Assembly: GCF_017921895.1 (NCBI RefSeq)
Contig: NZ_JAFIDN010000001.1
Location: 517,072-581,071, forward strand
DNA length: 64,000 nucleotides
Origin: Natronogracilivirga saccharolytica
Lineage (GTDB): Bacteria > Bacteroidota > Rhodothermia > Balneolales > Natronogracilivirgulaceae
Direction: 5' to 3'
A model generated the notes under the pieces. That model had not been told where the DNA came from and searched no databases. It worked only from the letters and a program-made list of their open reading frames with translations. Below, piece after piece: positions 9,701 through 19,068 of this stretch. How positions within the stretch are numbered: position 1 is the stretch's first letter; each line of letters begins with the position of its first letter. The position numbers were made by a program, and so were the translations under genes.

Positions 9701-11758
9701 GTCCTCGATACTCTGAACACCGAAGGTGTGAGCGGCGGACTGTTCCCCCTCAACGACATCGAAATCAGTGACAATGGCCATCTTTTCGCCGCCAACATGA
9801 CGCTGGATGCCGGTGACAATGCCTTCAAGGTATATCGCATGCGCAACGGCGAACCGGAAGTGGTTCTTGAGTTTGAACAGGACGGTGCCAGGCTGGGAGA
9901 TCGCATCATGATCACAGGCAGCACCCTCGACGGTGGTATGCGTCTGTACGCAGGAGATGGCAACAGTGCCACTGTTTATGTATTCCCGATGAACGGACCC
10001 GACGGCGCTTTCTTCGATGAGCCGGTTGTCATCGATCTTGAAGAAGTTGACTCCGGAGCTGTCCCGTCTGTTGCACCGGTCGGAGACGGTACGTTCTTCT
10101 GGACGGCCAGCGGACGCGATGTGCACAAGTTCGACTATGAAGGAAACCACCTTGGCTCCATCTCATCAGATCTGTTCCCCGGCAACACGACGGCACTTCG
10201 CTACCTCGGTACCGAAAACGGTGATCACATGCTGGCAGGCTACATCCACGGCCACAGCTCTGATCCCGAAACGGATGAAAAAATCCGTGTCGTGCGTATC
10301 CCGGACGGCGATCTTGATGAAGCAGCCTTTGTCTTCGACACACCATCGATGCGCGGAGCCGGCAATCCCAACGGTACCGGAGAAGTGGCATTTACCGGCA
10401 ACCCCGACGGAACGGCCAACCTGTATGTACTGGGAACCAACAACGGCATCGGCGGCTATCACGCCTTTGACCTTGATCTGGAATTCCCGGATTACAGCGC
10501 CGACCTCGACATTATTTCCATTGCCGAGGCCCGTTCGTTTGACGACGACCGCATTGTAGTTGTCAAGGGTATTGTCAACTCCACCGACTTCGGATTCGGT
10601 GTGGCCGACTACTTCATCCAGGATGAAACGGCCGGACTGAATGTGACCGATTTTGATGATGGCGGAGCCCAGAGCGGCGTTTATGCCCAGCCGGGTGACA
10701 GCATTATCATCATGGGTGAAATGGCAACCTTCCGTAACCAGCGCAACATCGAGGTAATGGAATACGAAATCACCAGCTCCGGCAACGATCTGCCCGAGGC
10801 GGTCGCCATCGACGGCGATGAGATGCGGGACGACTCGGAGTATCAGGGTATGCGCGTGCAGCTGCGCGACATGTACATCATCGAAGAAGACCTGAACAAC
10901 TGGCCGCTTCCCGGCGACCCGGTTGCAGACGGAAGCGGTGTGAATGTGCGTGTAACCAGCGAAGCCGAAGCCGACACGTTCGTGGTTCGTCTGGCCCGCA
11001 ACAATACCCCGTGGGGAGATGACTACGACGGACAACCCATGCCGCCGGCGGTATTCCATGTCAGCGGAACCATGGGTCAGTTCAATGAGGACACCCAGGT
11101 CTTCCCGTTCTTCACCGATGACTTTGAACCGCTCGAAGATCAGTATCGCGTAGAGTTCAACGTTGATATGGGCGGAGTTCAGGGCTTCGATCCGGACGAA
11201 AACCATGTCTATCTTGCCGGAAGCATAAACACTCCGGAGTGGCAGGAGCCGGGCAGCAACCCGCGCTACCGTATGTTCGCATCCGAGGATGACGAAAACA
11301 TCTATACGGTTACCCTGTATGCCGAGGCCGGAGATTATGAGTACAAGTACTTCATGGTGGAAGACGAACCGGATTGGGATAACAGCGAATGGCCGGGCGA
11401 CCCCAACCGTATGATTACAGTTGATGATGACAAAGTAGTCAACGACGTATGGGGCGAGCAGCCGACCAGCGGCGAGCAGCTGAGCGACGTTCCGACCGAG
11501 TTCGGGCTCGACCAGAACTATCCGAACCCGTTCAACCCGGTAACCACGATCCGCTATCAGGTTCCCGAGTCGGCCAATGTGACTCTGGAAGTGTATGATG
11601 TGACCGGACAGCGTGTGGCCACCCTGGTCAATGAATCACGTGAAGCAGGTGTTCACACGGTTGAGTTCGATGCTACCCGTCTGGCAAGCGGTGTCTACAT
11701 CTACCGCATGCATGCCGGTGACTTCGTACAGTCCAAAAAGCTGATGCTGGTGAAGTAG
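6764..11758 (+). CDS. Large modular secreted protein A (two beta-propellers, OB-folds, glycan-binding modules, type IX sorting domain)
   Basis: 1664 residues. A Sec signal peptide (about 1-29, ending SYSQA) is followed by a DUF4623-like propeller (about 31-362), an OB-fold domain (about 364-560), a SusE-like Ig domain starting FALESPEDGAEL (about 562-685), a jelly-roll-like module (about 683-826), a CBM26-like starch-binding module (about 834-921), a second DUF4623-like propeller (about 925-1243), a second OB-fold (about 1248-1460), a CBM20-like E-set domain (about 1462-1566) and a C-terminal sorting domain (about 1573-1664, QNYPNPFNP to SGVYIYRMHAGDF). It is therefore probably exported and surface-attached or released; binding of alpha-glucans is a family-based guess. 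No catalytic domain is recognised. A clear ribosome site (AAAGGAGA) precedes the ATG. The last ~1.2 kb is nearly identical to gene B. Confidence 0.85.
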   Translation: MNSKMLRPFTGFLLAFALLFTGFSQSYSQATEITTNWEQSVTEDNLPEWMDGNQRGMAVHEENGNKYLLITSATSPWAADAYWNVRVINAENGDDEGEMSLGSYDDGKGTFRISDVTTTEDNKIFVNNYAEVAGHTAFLVQMFTDLDDEDPVVVLEDDLIAQDGWRIGRVANMTGNFDNGTATLYVTSTPAADEPEEEAILRYTQTGPGENFSDDPEIFEVNDIGTNPSASAALPGEEPFYWTADGRSVFKMDSDGTEIGAIPSEVLGSSTIKVQFIDTYEGNDYIAVINSDNSSAELVRVVDGDPELAEVIGTTPSLGSGLPFAGLGEPRFIRTDDGFDAYVMASARGIGSYSVELLEEPDLNEYDNIADLLDNAEVGEEAVLTNEVIVTFVAATNRNQHYLSDETGAVLVDDDNNVLTGLARGDGITGFTFEFSESDGTTQLLPLADIAPTTSDNDLPYWETTLADLEYVGEPRLMKVEMAQFVDEGDFEETTNYGIIDPTVTSPVTFRTHLSDSDVIGEAIPAGVVNLKGIAAEFFGTPQLYAAHYDLIEEVEVDIEGFALESPEDGAELTVEGSPVDEVVITWERPASNVDGLLHFTWHLDARGDNFDDPIVSIPADGNGNDNQLTLTMGAIDQLLDDNGLDIGDVLEADWTITAEAGDEVVFADAAFAIDLERGEIDTVEFDNLEDFANFPVTAGQYQSGTFEGQDGSTWEYVNARGDIHIDEPTPGLQNNADAKIESGTITGGIAALQFDYMQMFSNDVELDVFVNDELVATVTSDGQQNEVLSSGLIGIPDVEGDFVLRFQNTSSGAQVAVDNVQWLSVEPDPEPDFFTVYYNNPEGWDDVYAYAWEDDGDPYIEWPGELMNEPEEDSEWYSYDVPVNFDMIIFNDNDGNQTDDLSRNTTGWYDGEQWYDEEPVEVLPYETLFQLSTIDETRPDWFSDDHTERGMIAGDDHMYAVSRKDGIFVYVLDNETGEVLDTLNTEGVSGGLFPLNDIEISDNGHLFAANMTLDAGDNAFKVYRMRNGEPEVVLEFEQDGARLGDRIMITGSTLDGGMRLYAGDGNSATVYVFPMNGPDGAFFDEPVVIDLEEVDSGAVPSVAPVGDGTFFWTASGRDVHKFDYEGNHLGSISSDLFPGNTTALRYLGTENGDHMLAGYIHGHSSDPETDEKIRVVRIPDGDLDEAAFVFDTPSMRGAGNPNGTGEVAFTGNPDGTANLYVLGTNNGIGGYHAFDLDLEFPDYSADLDIISIAEARSFDDDRIVVVKGIVNSTDFGFGVADYFIQDETAGLNVTDFDDGGAQSGVYAQPGDSIIIMGEMATFRNQRNIEVMEYEITSSGNDLPEAVAIDGDEMRDDSEYQGMRVQLRDMYIIEEDLNNWPLPGDPVADGSGVNVRVTSEAEADTFVVRLARNNTPWGDDYDGQPMPPAVFHVSGTMGQFNEDTQVFPFFTDDFEPLEDQYRVEFNVDMGGVQGFDPDENHVYLAGSINTPEWQEPGSNPRYRMFASEDDENIYTVTLYAEAGDYEYKYFMVEDEPDWDNSEWPGDPNRMITVDDDKVVNDVWGEQPTSGEQLSDVPTEFGLDQNYPNPFNPVTTIRYQVPESANVTLEVYDVTGQRVATLVNESREAGVHTVEFDATRLASGVYIYRMHAGDFVQSKKLMLVK

Positions 11759-11841
11759 GATCATTCACAGCAGCACCATCACAGCAGTAAAAAAAGGGTG
11801 CTTCCTTCGGGGAGCACCCTTTTTTTGTCAGCTTCGCTATG
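10553..11841 (+). repeat. Long inverted repeat, copy 1
   Basis: Begins at codons IVVVKGIVN of protein A and runs through its OB-fold, CBM20-like and sorting domains and the terminator to GTCAGCTTCGCTATG. The inverted partner is at 22041-23335. Sampled stretches agree at roughly 95% by eye; the terminator region differs mainly by a 3-nt insertion. Confidence 0.9.
11796..11827 (+). terminator. Rho-independent terminator of protein A
   Basis: Hairpin GGGTGCTTCC-TTCG-GGGAGCACCC (one wobble) followed by seven Ts. It is part of the long inverted repeat and is duplicated behind gene B. Confidence 0.9.
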
Positions 11842-12042
11842 TTGTCAGCCTTACAATGACATCCTGTCTGGTGAGTTCATTCTGATCAAAAGACTTCATT
11901 TTGACCTTAAAACCTGAAACTTTGAGCTTATGACCCGGAATGGATGTGATCTGATGACAGTATATCTCACGGCTTACCCTTGCTTTTGAAAAAAGACTCA
12001 GGGCACAACAGGCTCAGGTCCTGATAATCTTTGGACAAACAG

Positions 12043-12924
12043 TTACTGAAATACGATTGTCCGATTTTCGAAGACCATGGTCCGGCGCTCCAGATGAAGC
12101 CAGATCGCCCTTGCCAGTACAATTTTTTCCAGATCGCGCCCCTTTCTGGCCAGATCCTCCACTGAATGCCGGTGATTTACGTGGATCACATCCTGTTCAA
12201 TAATGGGGCCTTCATCCAGATCGGCGGTTACATAATGGCTGGTTGCTCCGATCACCTTTACGCCGCGCTGAAAAGCCGAATGATACGGACGTGCACCGGG
12301 AAAGGCCGGAAGGAAGGAATGGTGAATGTTTATAATCCGGCCCGGATAATCCGCCACAAAATTGTCTGACAAAATCTGCATATACCGCGCCAGCACCATC
12401 ACATCGATTTCGTACGAATGCAGCAACTCTTTTTGCTTCGCCTCTACTTCCGGCTTGTTTTCCTGGTTAACATCAAACTGATGGTAGTCAATCCCGTACC
12501 GGTCTGCCACCTGCTTCATATGCGGATGATTGCTGATAATCAGGGGAATATCCACATACCATTCCCCGCTGTCATACCGGGCAAGAATATCGTAAAGGCA
12601 ATGTCCGTAGCCGGAGACAAAAACTGCCATTTTGGGTTTTTCTCTGGAAAAGTAAAGTTGCCAGTGCATATCAAACGGAGTGCCGATATGCTTTGAAAAT
12701 TCGCTTTCAATCTGATCGTCGGGAATCAGAAAACCATCAAGATCCCACTCCACACGCATGAAAAACACCTGGCTGAGCTTGTCCACATGCTGGTCAATTT
12801 CCAGAATATTTCCGTTGTTGTGCGCCAGAAACCGGGTTACCGCGGCAACAAGCCCTTTTTTATCCGGACAGTGGATGAGAATGATTGCCGAGTTTCTGCT
12901 GGATGTGCTGTTGCGTAATTCCAT
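12043..12924 (-). CDS. purU: Formyltetrahydrofolate deformylase
   Basis: PurU hydrolyses 10-formyl-THF to formate and THF, balancing one-carbon pools and feeding formate to PurT. The 293-residue protein has an N-terminal ACT regulatory domain (about 13-90, ILIHCPDKKGLVAAVTRFL) and a C-terminal formyltransferase-type domain (about 96-280). The catalytic triad expected for the family is present: Asn199 and His201 in NIHHSFLPAF, and Asp237 in TADLDEGP. The ATG at 12924 gives the usual family length. It stands alone on the minus strand; no clear terminator is seen in the 200 bp after its stop, where protein A's terminator faces it. Confidence 0.96.
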   Translation of the reverse strand: MELRNSTSSRNSAIILIHCPDKKGLVAAVTRFLAHNNGNILEIDQHVDKLSQVFFMRVEWDLDGFLIPDDQIESEFSKHIGTPFDMHWQLYFSREKPKMAVFVSGYGHCLYDILARYDSGEWYVDIPLIISNHPHMKQVADRYGIDYHQFDVNQENKPEVEAKQKELLHSYEIDVMVLARYMQILSDNFVADYPGRIINIHHSFLPAFPGARPYHSAFQRGVKVIGATSHYVTADLDEGPIIEQDVIHVNHRHSVEDLARKGRDLEKIVLARAIWLHLERRTMVFENRTIVFQ

Positions 12925-13090
12925 GGTTTGCTGAGTGCGGTATAACCGTTAGTAGTGTCTTGAGGAGCCAACTGTGCTCACTCCGTAATGGTAACCAGTG
13001 AAGATAAAAAAAGCTCTCATTAAGTAACTACACTTCACGAATAAAAAAACTGGCAGTTAGAGTAAACGCCTTAAAAAACGCAAGACTTTG

Positions 13091-13158
13091 ACGAAATCAA
13101 GTCATCCGCTTTGTATATCCAGGTCTGAACGAAATCAAGTCCTGCGCTTTGTATATCC
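13091..13158. repeat. Two 30-bp direct repeats
   Basis: Units at 13091-13120 and 13129-13158 begin ACGAAATCAAGTC and end GCTTTGTATATCC, with 28 of 30 bases identical and a period of 38 bp. A partial third start (GGACGAAA) follows before the clpB terminator. The role is unknown. Confidence 0.75.
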
Positions 13159-13170
13159 CCCGTCCGGACG

Positions 13171-13207
13171 AAAAAAAAGGCAGCCTGAATTAGATCAGAC
13201 CGCCTTT
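13171..13207 (-). terminator. Rho-independent terminator of clpB
   Basis: On the minus strand AGGCGGTCTGA pairs with TTCAGGCTGCCT (two wobbles) and is followed by eight Ts, about 20 bp past the clpB stop. Confidence 0.8.
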
Positions 13208-13228
13208 ATAAGCGCCAGATTTACTTGG

Positions 13229-15862
13229 TCACTCTGACCACGCCTCAACATCGTCGAACACCTCGGCAAATGTCAGCTCATTCCCGTTTTTGGCCACTTT
13301 AACCTCATACTCAACCGGTTCTTCACCAGATTTGGAAATAAGCATGGTTGCCAGTTTGTTCACAACCTCGCGCTGAATCAGCCGCTTAAGCGGTCTCGCT
13401 CCAAACTGCGGATCATAACCGCGGTCGGCCAGCCAGTCGCGAACCTGACTGTCCAGTCTGATCGTGACATCCTTTTTGGCAAGCATGCGGTCAACACGCT
13501 TGAGCTGGATATCAACAATCTGACGGATCTGATCCTTGCCAAGCGGATGGAATACGATGATGTCGTCAATCCGGTTGAGAAACTCCGGCCGGATCGTCTC
13601 TTTCAGCGTCTCCAGCAGCCGTGCCTGAAGTTTGGCATATTCAGCTTCGGAAATGTCTCCTGAGGCTTCCTCGATTTTACGCCGGATCTCCTGTGATCCG
13701 ATATTGCTGGTCATGATCACAATGGTATTTGTGAAATCGACCGTCACTCCCTTGTTGTCAGTGAGGCGGCCATCGTCGAGCAACTGCAAAAGAATGTTGA
13801 ACACATCCGCATGCGCCTTCTCAATTTCATCAAGCAGAACCACCGAATAAGGTTTGCGACGCACTGCTTCTGTGAGCTGTCCGCCTTCCTCGTAGCCAAC
13901 GTATCCCGGAGGCGCCCCCACCAGGCGGCTCACACTGTGCCGCTCCATGTACTCGCTCATGTCTATGCGGACCATGGCGTTCTCGTCATCGAAAAGATAG
14001 TCTGCAAGAGAGCGTGCAAGCTCGGTCTTGCCGACGCCGGTGGAGCCGAGGAAGATAAAGGAGCCGATCGGGCGATGTTCGTCCTGAAGTCCGGCACGTG
14101 ACCGCCGCACCGCGTGCGAAACAGCGTCGATGGCCTGATCCTGCCCGATCACCCGCTGATGCAGTTCGTCCTCCATCGAGAGCAGCTTCATGCGCTCGCT
14201 CTGGAGCATTTTTCGCACCGGAATACCCGTCCAGCGGGATACAATTTCAGCGACATGATCAGCTTCAACCTCTTCCTTGAGCATGGGTGATTGTTTCTGC
14301 TGCTCTGTGAGCTTCTCTTTTGTCGCTTCCAGCTCTTTTTCGAGATTGGCGATTTTGCCGTACCGCAGCTCGGCCACCTGTTCATAGCGGCCCTCCCGCT
14401 CCGCCTTGTCAGCCTCATTGCGGGCATTCTCGATTTCCTGCTTCATGCTGCGGATATTCTGGATCAGCTCCCGTTCGGAGTTCCATCGTGATTTCAGCTC
14501 TTTGTACTTCTCATTCAGATCGGCAAGCTCGCGGTTAATATCCTCAAGTTTTGACTTGTCTTCTTCCCGTTTGATGGCTTCACGTTCGATTTCAAGCTGC
14601 CTGATCTGACGATCAATCTGATCCAGTTCTTCCGGCATGGAGTCGATTTCGATTCGCAGACGCGATGCAGCCTCATCCATAAGGTCAATGGCCTTGTCCG
14701 GCAGAAAACGGGCGGAAATATACCTGTCGGACAGCTCCGCCGCTGCGATGATGGCTCCATCGGTAATGCGCACACCGTGGTGCAGTTCATATTTTTCCTT
14801 GAGTCCGCGCATGATGGAAACGGTGTCCTCCACTGATGGTTCATCGACATGGACTGTCTGCAGCCTGCGCTCCAGAGCCTTGTCCTTCTCAACGAATTTC
14901 CGGTATTCGGACAAGGTTGTCGCCCCTATGGCGCGCAACTCTCCTCTGGCAAGGCTTGGCTTGAGGATATTGGCTGCGTCCATGGCTCCTTCTGTGGCAC
15001 CGGCGCCAACCAGGGTGTGAATCTCGTCAATGAAAAGGATAATCTCACCGTCGGCATCGATAACCTCCTTGACCACGGCCTTCAGCCGGTCCTCGAATTC
15101 GCCGCGGTATTTGGCCCCCGCGATCAGCGCACCCATGTCGAGTGCAATAACGCGCTTGGTCTTGAGTCCTTCAGGAACATCGCCCTGTATGATCCGGAGT
15201 GCGAGTCCCTCGGCGATGGCCGTTTTACCCACTCCCGGCTCACCAACCAGTACGGGGTTGTTCTTTGTCCGGCGGGTCAGGATCTGCATAACCCTGCGGA
15301 TTTCCTGATCCCGGCCGATGACCGGATCAAGTTTGTTTTTCTCGGCGGCTTCATTCAGGTCGCGTGCATATTTTTTCAATGCCTCATAACGTCCCTCGGC
15401 GTTGGGGTCATCCACCTTCTGACTGCCCCGCACATCCTGAAGTACGTTCATGACATCCTCCCGCTTGACACCCGATCTCTTGAGCAGCCGCGAAACTTCG
15501 CTTTCATGGTCGATCAAAGCCAGCAGCAGGTGTTCCGAGCTTATGTATTCGTCCCCGAATTCAGATGCCAGGGACGATGCCTTGTCAAACAAAGATTTGG
15601 TGTCATTCGACATATATTGACCGGATACCGAAGCTCCTTTGACAACCGGAGTTTTCTTCATAATCTCCGCGATACCGGACTCCACTTCATTAATCGAGAC
15701 ACCAATTTTCTTGAGAATGGTTACGGTGATATTGGACTGGTCAGAAATCAGTGCTTTGAGAATATGCACCGGTTCCAGGGCCTGGTGGCCGTTATCTGAT
15801 GCAACCTCCAAAGCCTGCTGAATACTTTCCTGAGCTTTTAAAGTAAATTTGTTCAAATTCAT
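13229..15862 (-). CDS. clpB: ClpB disaggregase chaperone
   Basis: ClpB is a hexameric AAA+ ATPase that works with DnaK/DnaJ and small heat-shock proteins to extract polypeptides from aggregates. The 877-residue protein has the Clp N-domain (about 1-145), AAA module 1 with Walker A GEPGVGKT near residue 207, the coiled-coil M domain (about 410-530, rich in E/K/R) that contacts DnaK, AAA module 2 with Walker A GSTGVGKT near 607, and a C-terminal AAA lid. The length is typical. It lies downstream of the cbpA-type gene on the same strand after a 123-bp gap that contains a weak sigma-54-like element, so it may have its own stress promoter as well as read-through. Confidence 0.98.
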   Translation of the reverse strand: MNLNKFTLKAQESIQQALEVASDNGHQALEPVHILKALISDQSNITVTILKKIGVSINEVESGIAEIMKKTPVVKGASVSGQYMSNDTKSLFDKASSLASEFGDEYISSEHLLLALIDHESEVSRLLKRSGVKREDVMNVLQDVRGSQKVDDPNAEGRYEALKKYARDLNEAAEKNKLDPVIGRDQEIRRVMQILTRRTKNNPVLVGEPGVGKTAIAEGLALRIIQGDVPEGLKTKRVIALDMGALIAGAKYRGEFEDRLKAVVKEVIDADGEIILFIDEIHTLVGAGATEGAMDAANILKPSLARGELRAIGATTLSEYRKFVEKDKALERRLQTVHVDEPSVEDTVSIMRGLKEKYELHHGVRITDGAIIAAAELSDRYISARFLPDKAIDLMDEAASRLRIEIDSMPEELDQIDRQIRQLEIEREAIKREEDKSKLEDINRELADLNEKYKELKSRWNSERELIQNIRSMKQEIENARNEADKAEREGRYEQVAELRYGKIANLEKELEATKEKLTEQQKQSPMLKEEVEADHVAEIVSRWTGIPVRKMLQSERMKLLSMEDELHQRVIGQDQAIDAVSHAVRRSRAGLQDEHRPIGSFIFLGSTGVGKTELARSLADYLFDDENAMVRIDMSEYMERHSVSRLVGAPPGYVGYEEGGQLTEAVRRKPYSVVLLDEIEKAHADVFNILLQLLDDGRLTDNKGVTVDFTNTIVIMTSNIGSQEIRRKIEEASGDISEAEYAKLQARLLETLKETIRPEFLNRIDDIIVFHPLGKDQIRQIVDIQLKRVDRMLAKKDVTIRLDSQVRDWLADRGYDPQFGARPLKRLIQREVVNKLATMLISKSGEEPVEYEVKVAKNGNELTFAEVFDDVEAWSE

Positions 15863-15912
15863 AACTCTGCGATTATAACGTCGTTGATTTAACTTGTTTT
15901 CTCAGATAACAG

Positions 15913-15930
15913 AGCGAATTCCGTACCATA
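15913..15930 (-). promoter_or_regulatory. Weak sigma-54-like -24/-12 element upstream of clpB
   Basis: On the minus strand the sequence TATGGTACGGAATTCGCT has GG and GC exactly 10 bp apart; the -24 half (TGGTACG) matches the hsp20 element closely, while the -12 half (TCGCT) departs from TTGCA. It would start transcription ~40 nt before the clpB ATG. Only a TGTCA half-site lies upstream. Confidence 0.35.
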
Positions 15931-15985
15931 TTGAAATTCAGCTTCAGTTCTGACTTTTTGGCAGGCTGACACGCAGAGTCCGGGC

Positions 15986-16981
15986 TCAGAGATTTTCTTT
16001 GCGTATTTCCGCAAGCTCGCGGAACATTTCTTTTTCTTTTTTCGAAAGCTTTTCAGGCAACCGCACCTGCAATGTTGCAAACAGGTCACCTTTCTTTTCT
16101 TCCTGTTGGAACACGGGCATGCCATAGCCGCGAAGCCGGAATACCCGGCCGGGCTGTGATTCTGCAGGCACCTTGATTTTGACCGTACCGTTCATGGTTG
16201 GCACCTCCATGGTGCCTCCCAGAAGTGCTTTGTAGAGGCTCACTTCGACATTGGTATACAGGTCATCGTCCTCTCTAGTAAATACCTCGTGAGGTTTAAT
16301 TGTGACTTTGATGTATAAGTCACCGGGTTCTCCTCCACCGGTTCCTGGCTGGCCGCGGCCTTTCAGTTTCAGCCTGCGTCCGCTGTAAATCCCTTTCGGG
16401 ATTTTTATTTTCATCTGATTCTTATTAACACGCACAGACTTTTCTGTACCGCGATATGCTTCTTCAAGTGTGATTTCAAGTTCAGCGGTTATGTCCTTGC
16501 CTTTCCGGGACTCTGTTCTGACATCCCAGCCATATCCGGCATCCCGAAAGTCGGCACCCGGACGTGCACGGCGCTGTCTTTGCTGACCACGGTTGATGCC
16601 CCCACCGAAGATTTGCTCAAAAAAGTCCGAAAAGTCGCCCCCGCCGAAAAAGTCTTCTGTTGTTCTGGAATAGGCATGCCGGCCTCCCTGTCCAGCCTGC
16701 CCACGTGCGTACTGCTGCCAGTTGAAATCACCACTTTGTGCTCCCGCCTGCTTGTACTTTTTCCAGTCAGCTCCTACCTGATCGTAGAGCTTCCGGTTTT
16801 CATCATCACTGAGCACTTCATAGGCTTCACCGATCTCATTGAACTTTCTGGCCGCTTCCTTGTCATCCGGATTGACATCCGGGTGGTATTTTCTGGCCAG
16901 CTTTCGGTAAGCCTTCTTTATTTCATCTTTCGAAGCACCTTTTTTAACTCCAAGAATACTGTAATAATCTTTGTAATTCAT
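15986..16981 (-). CDS. cbpA: DnaJ-family co-chaperone, CbpA type (no zinc finger)
   Basis: A 331-residue J-domain protein that stimulates DnaK ATPase activity and delivers unfolded substrates. The J-domain occupies about residues 4-68 with the HPD motif at 33-35. A Gly/Phe-rich linker (about 70-130, [18 protein letters not shown]) and two DnaJ C-terminal beta domains (about 160-320) follow. The four CxxCxGxG zinc repeats of classical DnaJ are absent, which places it with CbpA / type II Hsp40s. The upstream HtrA gene ends at its own terminator, so this gene probably has its own promoter and may be cotranscribed with clpB. Confidence 0.93.
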   Translation of the reverse strand: MNYKDYYSILGVKKGASKDEIKKAYRKLARKYHPDVNPDDKEAARKFNEIGEAYEVLSDDENRKLYDQVGADWKKYKQAGAQSGDFNWQQYARGQAGQGGRHAYSRTTEDFFGGGDFSDFFEQIFGGGINRGQQRQRRARPGADFRDAGYGWDVRTESRKGKDITAELEITLEEAYRGTEKSVRVNKNQMKIKIPKGIYSGRRLKLKGRGQPGTGGGEPGDLYIKVTIKPHEVFTREDDDLYTNVEVSLYKALLGGTMEVPTMNGTVKIKVPAESQPGRVFRLRGYGMPVFQQEEKKGDLFATLQVRLPEKLSKKEKEMFRELAEIRKENL

Positions 16982-17144
16982 GGCAATTCAAACAATTATA
17001 ATATTCCAAAATGACAAACTGGCAAGGTTCCCTGTCGTCATGTCCCACAATGGCATAACATACTCATAAAAATGCATATCTGTTGTCATCAAAATTATTC
17101 CACTATAAAATGCACAAATTCCTTGCCACATTTGAATTTCTGCC

Positions 17145-17180
17145 AAAAAAAAAAGCTCCCGCCGAAAACCAGGCAGGAGC
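17145..17180 (-). terminator. Rho-independent terminator of the HtrA gene
   Basis: On the minus strand GCTCCTGCC pairs with GGCGGGAGC (one wobble) and is followed by a run of ten Ts; it lies ~90 bp beyond the HtrA stop. A further GGCCCGC/GCGGGCC hairpin at 17238-17258 lacks a T tract. Confidence 0.85.
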
Positions 17181-17269
17181 CTTGAACTATATCAGAGAGC
17201 AGCACCAGATCAGGTCAGCTCAATACGATATTTTGCCGGCCCGCTTATCCTGCGGGCCAGGTGTCAGCA

Positions 17270-18802
17270 TCATGTGCTTTGCAGCTCAAAAGCGATAAAC
17301 AACCGCTGATTACCTCTCAGAACCTGAAGCAACATGGATTCACCCACTGTCATTTCAGAAACCGCCTCGTTGAATTCAGAAACCGAAGTTACCGGCATTC
17401 TGTTCAGGGAAACTATGACATCACCCTGGCGCAGACCATTCTCAGCTGCCGGGCTGTTGCCGTCGACTTCTTCAACGACCACACCTTCCACATCAGGGCG
17501 TATCCGCAATCTTTCAGCCAGTTCACGGGTCAGTTCAGTAACCGAAAAGCCTATGACATCGCGGATCGTCTCCTGATCGGCCACCGCCAGATCATCGGTC
17601 GGATGCTCTCCCAGAGTAACATTTACGTCCATCTCGTCACCATCACGGAATATCGTCAACGTAATCTCGGTGCCCGGTGACATTTCAGCCACCCTGCGAC
17701 GGAACTCTGATCCGGTTTCCACTTCCCGGCCATTGAATTTCAGGATGATATCCTCGGGCTGCAGACCGGCCTCTTCAGCAGGAGAATCACTGGATACGTT
17801 GGTGATAAGAACACCTCGTGCTTCGGGAAGATCAAATGCTCTGGCAAGGCTTTCATCAAGCCGCTGAAACTCAACACCGATAAATCCGCGGACGACCCGT
17901 CCTTTTTCGATGATGGACTCCATCACATTGCGGGCCATGTTGCTGGGAATGGCAAATCCGATTCCCTGGAAGCCACCCGACTGAGAGGCAATGGCAGTGT
18001 TGATTCCGATCAGTTCGCCTTTCATATTGATAAGCGGTCCGCCGGAGTTACCCCGGTTAATGGCGGCATCGGTCTGTATGAAATTCTCATAGCCGTCCCG
18101 TCCGAGAATATTAAGGTCTTCCCTTCCTTTGGCGCTCACGATACCCTGGGTGACCGTATGTGCCAGTGCGGCACCGAGCGGACTTCCAATAGCCATTACC
18201 ATTTCACCGACCTGAAGTTCTTCGCTGTCTCCGAACTCCATATAGGGCAGGTTTTCCGCTTCAATTTTGAGAACCGCGATGTCGGTATTGGGATCTGAAC
18301 CAACTACCGTGGCCGGGATTTCTTTCTGATTAATCAGAGTAATTTTGATGGTATCGGCCTGGGCAATAACGTGATGGTTGGTGAGTATATACCCATCCTC
18401 TGAAACAATCACACCTGAACCCAGACCCTGTGTCCGGTATTCACGCTCACGATCTTCACCGCGGTCACGGAAAAACGGATGGTCACGGAAAAACGGATCA
18501 TCTCTGAACGGCCGGAAGAAATCATCAAACATGCCTCTGCCGCCCGTGCTTCTTCTCACTGTCCTTTCCGTAGATACCATCACAACAGTGGGCTTGGTAA
18601 CGTCCGACAAGTTCACCAGTGCGTTGTTGAAGCGTGTCAGCAGATCCTGAGATTCATCCTTTAATTCTGCCTGTTGATCAGATTCCCTCGGTTTAAATTC
18701 ATACGGCTCATCAGCTGTGCCTGCCCCCAGAGGCACGCGGATAATCAAAAATACCAGTACGACAGTTAATGCGGTGGCAAACTTCGAGTAATGACTTTTC
18801 AT
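17270..18802 (-). CDS. degP: HtrA/DegP-family serine protease with two PDZ domains
   Basis: A periplasmic protease/chaperone for misfolded envelope proteins. 510 residues: N-terminal signal or anchor helix (about 9-27), linker, trypsin-like domain with catalytic His144 (TNHHV), Asp174 (TDIAVL) and Ser253 (GNSGGPL), then PDZ1 (about 300-395) and PDZ2 (about 410-505). Two near-identical 18-bp units encode FFRDHP/FFRDRG within a charged stretch (about 95-118) before the protease domain. A good ribosome site (AGGAG) precedes the ATG. It is upstream of the chaperone pair cbpA-clpB on the same strand but separated by a terminator. No sigma-54-like element was found in front of it. Confidence 0.96.
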   Translation of the reverse strand: MKSHYSKFATALTVVLVFLIIRVPLGAGTADEPYEFKPRESDQQAELKDESQDLLTRFNNALVNLSDVTKPTVVMVSTERTVRRSTGGRGMFDDFFRPFRDDPFFRDHPFFRDRGEDREREYRTQGLGSGVIVSEDGYILTNHHVIAQADTIKITLINQKEIPATVVGSDPNTDIAVLKIEAENLPYMEFGDSEELQVGEMVMAIGSPLGAALAHTVTQGIVSAKGREDLNILGRDGYENFIQTDAAINRGNSGGPLINMKGELIGINTAIASQSGGFQGIGFAIPSNMARNVMESIIEKGRVVRGFIGVEFQRLDESLARAFDLPEARGVLITNVSSDSPAEEAGLQPEDIILKFNGREVETGSEFRRRVAEMSPGTEITLTIFRDGDEMDVNVTLGEHPTDDLAVADQETIRDVIGFSVTELTRELAERLRIRPDVEGVVVEEVDGNSPAAENGLRQGDVIVSLNRMPVTSVSEFNEAVSEMTVGESMLLQVLRGNQRLFIAFELQST

Positions 18803-19068
18803 GCTCTGACTCCTGATACGTGTTCTTTAAGGATTATTGTAATTGGTAAGTGTTTCGACACCTTGAACATTAAAACTTATTGCGCGGGTATTTTATTGTT
18901 ATCATGATTCATTACAGGTGCATCAACCGGAACTATGGAACCATTCGGGATTTGCCTTATATTATGGATTGTTTCCGGCGGCAGCGACAATACCAGGTAC
19001 CGCATTTGAACAACCGTTGCCGGCGTGAAATCACAGTTTCCATCATTCCTCTCTAAAGTCCGGCAAAC

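Larger units (their letters stand above)
12925..13228. other. Intergenic region between clpB and purU
   Basis: 304 bp holding the purU promoter region, a pair of 30-bp direct repeats (13091 and 13129) and the clpB terminator. No plausible small gene is seen. Confidence 0.5.

Noticed and set aside
9194..11206. Long minus-strand frames (318 and 346 codons) inside protein A
   Set aside because: They are antisense to well-defined domains of protein A and resemble the antisense frame of gene B only because the genes themselves are duplicated.
16982..17144. Sigma-54 type promoter for the cbpA gene
   Set aside because: TGTC half-sites occur here, but no GG-N10-GC element in the right orientation was found in front of the ATG.
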